Below are positions 58,917 to 64,000 of a stretch of 64,000 nucleotides of DNA, piece by piece; within the stretch, counting starts at the first letter, position 1, and the number at the start of each line of letters is the position of its first letter. Location: the NCBI RefSeq assembly GCF_019973735.1, contig NZ_AP024463.1:1426001-1490000 (forward strand). The letters run 5' to 3'. The notes under the pieces are model-generated. The model saw nothing but the letters and a program-made list of their open reading frames with translations. It did not search any database and was not told where the DNA came from. The translations under genes were made by a program, and so were the position numbers. Origin of the DNA: Arachnia rubra. Its GTDB lineage: Bacteria > Actinomycetota > Actinomycetes > Propionibacteriales > Propionibacteriaceae.

Positions 58917-60407
58917 TCAATGCTTCCGGTACAGTTTTTTGGTCTGGAACACCGGCTCGCAGGTTACATACGCCCCCAGGCTTCGCAGAATGGCCTCATC
59001 GACTGGGCCGAGAATCACCGTGGAGTGGACATCACAGCCGCGGATGTTGTGGAGCTCCGCCAGGGCGCGGCGCGCGAAGTCGCTATGTGTGGCACTCACC
59101 GACAGGGCGATCAGGACCTCGTCTGTGTGGAGACGCGGATTCTGGCTGCCCAGGTGCTTCGTCTTCAACGTCTGGATCGGCTCGATGGTCTCAGCCGCCA
59201 GCAGCTTGACGTCCGGGTCGATCCCGGCGAGTGCTTTGAGGGCGTCGAGCAGCATGGCCGAGCAGGCACCCAGCAACGGTGAGGTCTTGCCGACGATGAT
59301 CTGGCCGTCTGGAAGCTCGATGGCAGCGGCGGGTGCCTTTGTTGTCCGCTGCTTCTCCAATGCTGGACCCACCACGGGCCTATCCTCGCGGGAGATCTGC
59401 AGTTTACTCATCAGCAATGCGATGCGGTCCGACTGGACCGGTTCCGTCTGGTCCCGGTGCTCTGCCGCGAGGGCTTTGAAATAGCGGCGGATCACCTCCT
59501 GCCGGGACGCCTCTTGGCACACCTGATCGTCGCTGATGCACATCCCGGCCATGTTGACGCCCATGTCGGTGGGTGACTGATATGGGGACTCGTCGAGCAG
59601 CTGCTCGAACAGCCGCTTTAGCACTGGGAAGACTTCGATGTCGCGGTTGTAGTTGACCGTCTGCTCGCCATGGGCAGCCAGATGGAAATGGTCGATCATG
59701 TTCACGTCGTCCAGGTCAGCGGTTGCCGCCTCATAGGCGATGTTCACGGGATGGTCGAGGGGTAGGTTCCAAATCGGGAAGGTCTCGAACTTCGCATAGC
59801 CGGAGCGAATGCCGCGCTGATGGTCGTGGTAGAGCTGTGACAGGCAGGTGGCCATCTTGCCTGATCCCGGGCCGGGTGCGGTCACGACCACCAGGTCGCG
59901 TTCAGTCTCGATGTAGTCGTTGCGCCCATACCCGTCGGGGGAGACGATACGTGCCACGTCATGTGGGTAGCCGGGAATCACATAGTGGCGGTAGACCTTG
60001 ATGCCGAGCCGATCCAGTTTCCGCCTGAAGGCCGCGGCCTGGCGATTGTCATTGGACCAGTGGGAGATGACGACACTTCCGACATAGAGACCGTAGGAGC
60101 GGAATGCATCGATGTGACGCAACACGTCGTCCTCGTAGGAGATACCCAGATCCGCTCGCACCTTGTGGCGGGAGAAATCCTGGGCGTTGACTACCACCAC
60201 GATCTCCACCTCGTCGGCGAGCCCAGCCAGCATCACGATCTTGTTGTCGGGGGTGAAACCAGGCAGGACGCGGGAGGCATGCATGTCGTCGACGAGTTTC
60301 CCGCCAAACTCCAGGTAAAGCTTGCCCCCGAACTGGCGTCGCCGGGCCTCGATGTGCTCGCCCTGAAGCGTCAGATACTTTTCCCTGTCGAATCCAACTT
60401 TGTGCAT
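58917..60407 (-). CDS. DUF1846 domain protein
   Basis: The 496-aa product is widely conserved in monoderm bacteria and of unknown function. Family blocks are [86 protein letters not shown] (a P-loop-like segment, about residues 180-200) and [15 protein letters not shown]. It may bind nucleotide. I use the ATG at 60407, which has GGGGAG upstream. The frame extends further left without a match. Confidence 0.88.
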   Translation of the reverse strand: MHKVGFDREKYLTLQGEHIEARRRQFGGKLYLEFGGKLVDDMHASRVLPGFTPDNKIVMLAGLADEVEIVVVVNAQDFSRHKVRADLGISYEDDVLRHIDAFRSYGLYVGSVVISHWSNDNRQAAAFRRKLDRLGIKVYRHYVIPGYPHDVARIVSPDGYGRNDYIETERDLVVVTAPGPGSGKMATCLSQLYHDHQRGIRSGYAKFETFPIWNLPLDHPVNIAYEAATADLDDVNMIDHFHLAAHGEQTVNYNRDIEVFPVLKRLFEQLLDESPYQSPTDMGVNMAGMCISDDQVCQEASRQEVIRRYFKALAAEHRDQTEPVQSDRIALLMSKLQISREDRPVVGPALEKQRTTKAPAAAIELPDGQIIVGKTSPLLGACSAMLLDALKALAGIDPDVKLLAAETIEPIQTLKTKHLGSQNPRLHTDEVLIALSVSATHSDFARRALAELHNIRGCDVHSTVILGPVDEAILRSLGAYVTCEPVFQTKKLYRKH

Positions 60408-60501
60408 TTCTCCCCATTCGTTGTGACTGCCGAAGCATACGCGAAACAGCGCCCAGACCACCGAGTGGGTCCGGGCGCTGGCTTACCGGTTCGGCTATGG
60501 G

Positions 60502-60765
60502 TCAGTCGAGGGCGTTGACGGTCAGACTGATGGCCGACTTGCGGTTGGCCGCCTGGTTGGCATGGATCACACCTTTGCTGACAGCCTTGTCTAGGGCGCG
60601 ATTGGCGACCCTGGAAAGCTCGATGGCCTTGGCCTTGTCACCCTCGGCGACGGCAGTGCGGAAGTTGCGAACATAGGTGCGCAGCTGAGACTTGACAGCC
60701 TTGTTGCGCTGGCGCGCTTTCTCGTTGGTCTTGATGCGCTTCTTCTGGGACTTGATGTTTGCCAC
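60502..60765 (-). CDS. rpsT: 30S ribosomal protein S20
   Basis: The 87-aa helical, strongly basic protein of the 30S body binds 16S rRNA near the 5' domain. [20 protein letters not shown] is the conserved N-terminus, and [17 protein letters not shown] lies near the end. The GTG at 60765 is the start. The longer open frame to 60963 overlaps the lepA 5' region and is spurious. It is divergent from lepA, a common arrangement. Confidence 0.95.
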   Translation of the reverse strand: MANIKSQKKRIKTNEKARQRNKAVKSQLRTYVRNFRTAVAEGDKAKAIELSRVANRALDKAVSKGVIHANQAANRKSAISLTVNALD

Positions 60766-60953
60766 TTGGGCTTGCCTCGCTAGTCTGGTTACTCGGTTTG
60801 GGCGCGTCATTACGACGCGACAGTCCAGACTAGCGGAGCCTGGGTAGAGCCGCCAAATTTCTGGCCGTGATCCTGCGGGCCGGGTCGTGCTCGTGTCCTG
60901 AGGGTCGCTCGTGAGAAGATAATTCGTCCCGCTCCCGGCTACAAGGAGGATGG

Positions 60954-62777
60954 ATGCCAGCACCCGGCAGGACCGATCCGGCGATCATCCGCAATTTCTG
61001 CATCATCGCTCACATCGACCACGGCAAATCCACTCTCGCCGACAGAATGCTGCAGCTCACCAAAGTGGTCGATGAACGCGCCATGCGAGCCCAGTACCTG
61101 GACCGCATGGACATCGAGCGTGAGCGCGGCATCACCATCAAGTCACAGGCGGTGCGGATGCCATGGACAGTCGACGGGACCGAGCACATTCTCAACATGA
61201 TCGATACCCCGGGGCACGTGGACTTCACCTACGAGGTCTCGCGCTCCCTGGCGGCCTGCGAGGGCGCGATCCTGCTGGTGGATGCGGCCCAGGGCATCGA
61301 GGCCCAGACGCTCGCCAATCTGTACCTGGCCCTGGAGGCCAACCTCCACATCATCCCGGTCCTGAACAAGATCGACCTGCCCAGTGCCAATCCGGAGAAA
61401 TACGCCGCTGAACTGGCCGGGATCATCGGCTGCGATGAGCCGGAGGTGCTCAGGGTCTCTGCCAAGACCGGGAACGGCGTCGCCGGCCTACTGGACCAGA
61501 TCGTCGCCCAGATACCGGCTCCCGTCGGTGACCCCGAAGGCCCCGCGCGGGCCCTGATCTTCGATTCCGTATACGACACCTACCGCGGTGTGGTCACCTA
61601 CGTCCGCGTGGTCGACGGGGAACTCAGCCATCGTGAACGCATCCTCATGATGTCCACCAAGGCCGAGCATGACCTCCTCGAGGTGGGGGTGATCTCCCCG
61701 GAGCCGAAGAAAACCGATTCGCTGGGCGTCGGCGAGGTGGGATACCTGATCACCGGTGTCAAGGACGTACGTCAGTCGCGGGTGGGTGACACCATCACCG
61801 GGGCCAGCCGTTCTGCTGCCGAGGACCTTGGCGGCTACCGGCACCCCAACCCGATGGTCTATGCCGGTTTGTACCCGATCGACGGTGACGACTTCAACGA
61901 GCTACGTGAGGCCTTGGAGAAACTCCAGCTCAACGACGCGGCTCTCACTTTCGAACCAGAGACCTCGGGGGCGCTGGGTTTCGGGTTCCGTGTCGGTTTC
62001 CTCGGTTTGTTGCACATGGAGATCGTCCGTGAACGCCTAGAACGCGAGTTCGGCCTGGACTTGATCTCCACCGCGCCCAACGTTGTCTACCGCGTCGTCA
62101 TGGAGGACGGCACCGAGCACACCGTGACCAATCCATCGGAATATCCCGAGGGCAAGATCTCCGATGTCTATGAACCTGTGGTGCGTGGCACGATCCTGAC
62201 CCCGGCTGAGTACATCGGGGCCGTCCTCGAGCTATGCCAGATGCGGCGTGGCGTTCAGCAGGGCCTCGACTACCTGAGCGAGGACCGGGTTGAGATTCGC
62301 TACACCCTGCCGCTGGCTGAGATCGTCTTCGATTTCTTCGATGCCCTGAAGTCACGCACCAAGGGTTACGCGTCTCTTGACTACGAACCCGATGGTGAAC
62401 AGGTGTCTGACCTGGTGAAGGTGGACATCCTCCTCCACGGCGACCCCGTCGACGCCTTCTCAGCGATCGTCCACAAGGACAAGGCCTACTCCTATGGCCT
62501 GAAAATGGCGGGCAAACTCAAGGAACTCATTCCGCGCCAACAGTTCGAGGTGCCGATCCAGGCGGCCATCGGGTCGCGGGTCATAGCCCGGGAAACCATC
62601 CGGGCCATGCGCAAGGACGTGCTGGCGAAGTGCTACGGCGGCGACATCTCCCGCAAACGCAAGCTTCTGGAGAAACAGAAGGAGGGCAAGAAGCGGATGA
62701 AGATGGTGGGTCGCGTCGAGGTGCCGCAGGAAGCCTTCGTGGCCGCCCTGTCCACATCGGAGACCACCAAGAAGTAG
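60954..62777 (+). CDS. lepA: Elongation factor 4 (LepA)
   Basis: Ribosome-bound GTPase that back-translocates or remodels stalled ribosomes. The 607-aa product has the G domain [17 protein letters not shown] (G1), RGITIKSQ (G2), IDTPGHVDF (G3), NKID (G4) and SAKTG (G5). Domains II, III and V and the LepA-specific C-terminal domain ([18 protein letters not shown]) follow. AAGGAGG lies 4-5 nt before the ATG. Confidence 0.97.
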   Translation: MPAPGRTDPAIIRNFCIIAHIDHGKSTLADRMLQLTKVVDERAMRAQYLDRMDIERERGITIKSQAVRMPWTVDGTEHILNMIDTPGHVDFTYEVSRSLAACEGAILLVDAAQGIEAQTLANLYLALEANLHIIPVLNKIDLPSANPEKYAAELAGIIGCDEPEVLRVSAKTGNGVAGLLDQIVAQIPAPVGDPEGPARALIFDSVYDTYRGVVTYVRVVDGELSHRERILMMSTKAEHDLLEVGVISPEPKKTDSLGVGEVGYLITGVKDVRQSRVGDTITGASRSAAEDLGGYRHPNPMVYAGLYPIDGDDFNELREALEKLQLNDAALTFEPETSGALGFGFRVGFLGLLHMEIVRERLEREFGLDLISTAPNVVYRVVMEDGTEHTVTNPSEYPEGKISDVYEPVVRGTILTPAEYIGAVLELCQMRRGVQQGLDYLSEDRVEIRYTLPLAEIVFDFFDALKSRTKGYASLDYEPDGEQVSDLVKVDILLHGDPVDAFSAIVHKDKAYSYGLKMAGKLKELIPRQQFEVPIQAAIGSRVIARETIRAMRKDVLAKCYGGDISRKRKLLEKQKEGKKRMKMVGRVEVPQEAFVAALSTSETTKK

Positions 62778-62824
62778 GGCGCAGGGCTCCTGGAGCACCA
62801 GGCAATCAACCGGGACAACTGGGA

Positions 62825-62856
62825 CTCTCGCGCTGACGTTCATCTCAGCGCGAGAG
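62825..62856 (+). terminator. Hairpin after lepA
   Basis: CTCTCGCGCTGA and TCAGCGCGAGAG form a perfect 12-bp stem around an 8-nt loop, about 50 nt after the lepA stop and before the convergent permease gene. No T tract follows. Confidence 0.6.
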
Positions 62857-63004
62857 GTTACGCCCCGGACAAGGTGGCGGATCCCTCGTGGATCTCCCAC
62901 GTGGTTGCCTTTGACCGGCCCCGTCGCTGGAACTGCCCTACTGGGAACACACTGAACCGCTGTTGTGGCACGACGAGTGCTCCTACACCGGAGGTGAGGC
63001 CGGT

Positions 63005-63829
63005 TCAGCGCAGTCCGGAAGTGGTCAGCCCCTGGACCAGGAAACGCTGCAGGAACAAGAAGACCACCAGCATCGGCAGGATCGCGATCAGCGAACCCAT
63101 GAAAAGCTCCGGGTAGCGCACGTTCTGGCTGGTCATGTACTGGCTGAGCGCCACCTGGACGGTGCGCGTCGCCTCGCGGCCAACCAGCGAGGGCCACAGG
63201 AAGGCGTTCCACGACCCGATCAGCACGATCGTCCCGACCGCTGCGACGGTGCCCGTGGAGTTCGGCACCACGATCCGCCAGAAGGCCGTGAACGGGTTGC
63301 AGCCGTCCATCAGCGCCGCGTCCTCCAGCTCGGATGGGAAATCCAGGAAGGCCTGCCGGAACAGGTAGGTAGCGAAGGCGGAGAACATGCCCGGGATCAC
63401 CAGTCCCCGGAACGAGTCGATCCAACCGAACTGTGCAGTGATGATGAACATCGGGATGAATGTGGTGGCCGCGGGCACCATTAGGGTGAACACCGTCAGC
63501 CCCAGCACCATTCTCGACAGCCGGTGGGTGAAACGCGCCAGCCCATATCCAGCCATCAGGGAGATCACTACGGTGCCCACCGTCTGCAGGATGGTCATGA
63601 TCGCCGAATTCAACAACCCTTTCAACACACCCGTCGAGTCGGAGGACAGCATCGATTCCAGATTGGCCAGGTTGAGCTGGTCGGGCAGCCAGTTCCAGCG
63701 GGGAGCGGTGATGTTCTGGTTCGTGGAAAAGGCGTTCCGGATGATCACGTAGAACGGCAGCAGGAAGAGCAGGGCCAGCGCCGTGGCCAATCCGTAACGC
63801 AGCGCCGTGACGAGCCGGGAGGATCTCAT
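63005..63829 (-). CDS. Carbohydrate ABC transporter permease (MalG-like)
   Basis: The 274-aa inner-membrane subunit has six hydrophobic helices. The EAA coupling motif reads LEDAALMDGCNPFTAFWRIVVPNS, placing it in the CUT1 sugar-importer class (MalG/UgpE-like). It starts with an ATG overlapping the stop of the upstream permease (ATGA). The substrate and binding protein lie outside the window. Confidence 0.93.
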   Translation of the reverse strand: MRSSRLVTALRYGLATALALLFLLPFYVIIRNAFSTNQNITAPRWNWLPDQLNLANLESMLSSDSTGVLKGLLNSAIMTILQTVGTVVISLMAGYGLARFTHRLSRMVLGLTVFTLMVPAATTFIPMFIITAQFGWIDSFRGLVIPGMFSAFATYLFRQAFLDFPSELEDAALMDGCNPFTAFWRIVVPNSTGTVAAVGTIVLIGSWNAFLWPSLVGREATRTVQVALSQYMTSQNVRYPELFMGSLIAILPMLVVFLFLQRFLVQGLTTSGLR

Positions 63830-64000
63830 CCGCGCTGCCTCCCCAACACCCAGTTCTGCAACAGACCGAAAACCACGATGATGCTCGCCAGGATCATCGT
63901 CCCGGCACCCCCAACCCCCAGGTCCTGCTGCCCGCCCCCCAGGGCGGTCAGGTACAGGTGTACCAGCGGTGGACGACCGTAGGGCGGGTAGGAGCCGATG
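63826..64000 (-). CDS. Carbohydrate ABC transporter permease (MalF-like), 3' end only
   Basis: Partial gene reading out of the window's right edge. The visible 57 C-terminal codons contain VHLYLTALGGGQQDLGVGGA followed by the hydrophobic segment MILASIIVVFGLLQNWVLG and a short basic end. The form, the last transmembrane helix and the ATGA overlap with the MalG-like gene fit the first permease of a CUT1 pair. Confidence 0.8.
   Translation of the reverse strand, partial: IGSYPPYGRPPLVHLYLTALGGGQQDLGVGGAGTMILASIIVVFGLLQNWVLGRQRG

Noticed and set aside
60766..60963. N-terminal extension of the S20 frame to 60963
   Set aside because: S20 begins [10 protein letters not shown]; the extension overlaps the lepA start and has no family match.

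Overview
This is chromosomal DNA from a high-GC actinobacterium. The grounds are frequent GTG and TTG starts, many 4-nt stop/start overlaps, an actinobacterial-type ferrochelatase with C-terminal cysteines, a HemQ gene, and many starts lying 6-7 nt after a TANNNT box with little or no Shine-Dalgarno, which suggests leaderless transcripts. The gene content fits the Propionibacteriaceae, but that rank is my inference. Almost all of the window is protein-coding core genome, with one accessory island and a few scars of old insertions.

Layout. 0-5.8 kb: obg-proB, proA, a small membrane ORF coupled to nadD, rsfS and a histidine phosphatase, then tRNA-Ala(GGC). 5.8-12.5 kb: an accessory stretch downstream of that tRNA. 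It holds a 136-bp element with 17-bp terminal inverted repeats, a CrtI-like oxidoreductase, a two-gene nuclease-STAND NTPase system, several 70-80 bp repeats bounded by TTATTCA/TGAATAA, an IS5-type transposase remnant and a HicAB-like pair. Two of the repeats are 76/77 identical, lie in inverted orientation and flank the nuclease-STAND operon exactly. 12.6-15.6 kb: acetyltransferase, aldo/keto reductase, Tat-type beta-propeller lipoprotein. 15.7-26.7 kb: a complete coproporphyrin-dependent heme pathway. hemA-hemH-hemQ run leftward, and hemE-hemY-hemCD-hemB-hemL run rightward from a shared 47-bp intergenic region with two palindromes. Next to them lies a second HemC-HemD fusion that has lost the catalytic residues of porphobilinogen deaminase. 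A second, identical tRNA-Ala(GGC) follows hemL.

26.8-27.3 kb is AT-richer and holds an IS3-type transposase scar and decayed copies of the island repeats. 27.4-39 kb: a MarR-AlkD-like-small protein operon, ribokinase behind a 12-codon upstream ORF, a nucleoside phosphorylase, an AT-rich (probably acquired) glycosyltransferase, a YeiH-type transporter, serine dehydratase, a membrane protein, a methyltransferase-cupin pair, and an ArsR-MFS pair. 39-49.3 kb: an SbcD/SbcC-like pair, a FetB-like permease, a YgjP-like metallopeptidase, an L,D-transpeptidase lipoprotein, a DMT transporter, a membrane-anchored protein, a DUF4192 protein and a PfkB sugar kinase. 49.4-54.4 kb: a two-component system, an acyltransferase and a secreted 5'-nucleotidase whose LPXTG sorting signal is cut short. 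54.6-62.8 kb: comEA-comEC-holA, a DUF1846 protein, rpsT and lepA. The window ends inside a sugar ABC transporter operon.

The candidates for something undescribed are the nuclease-STAND plus 264-aa partner operon framed by MITE-like inverted repeats, and the catalytically dead HemC-HemD paralogue beside the heme genes.
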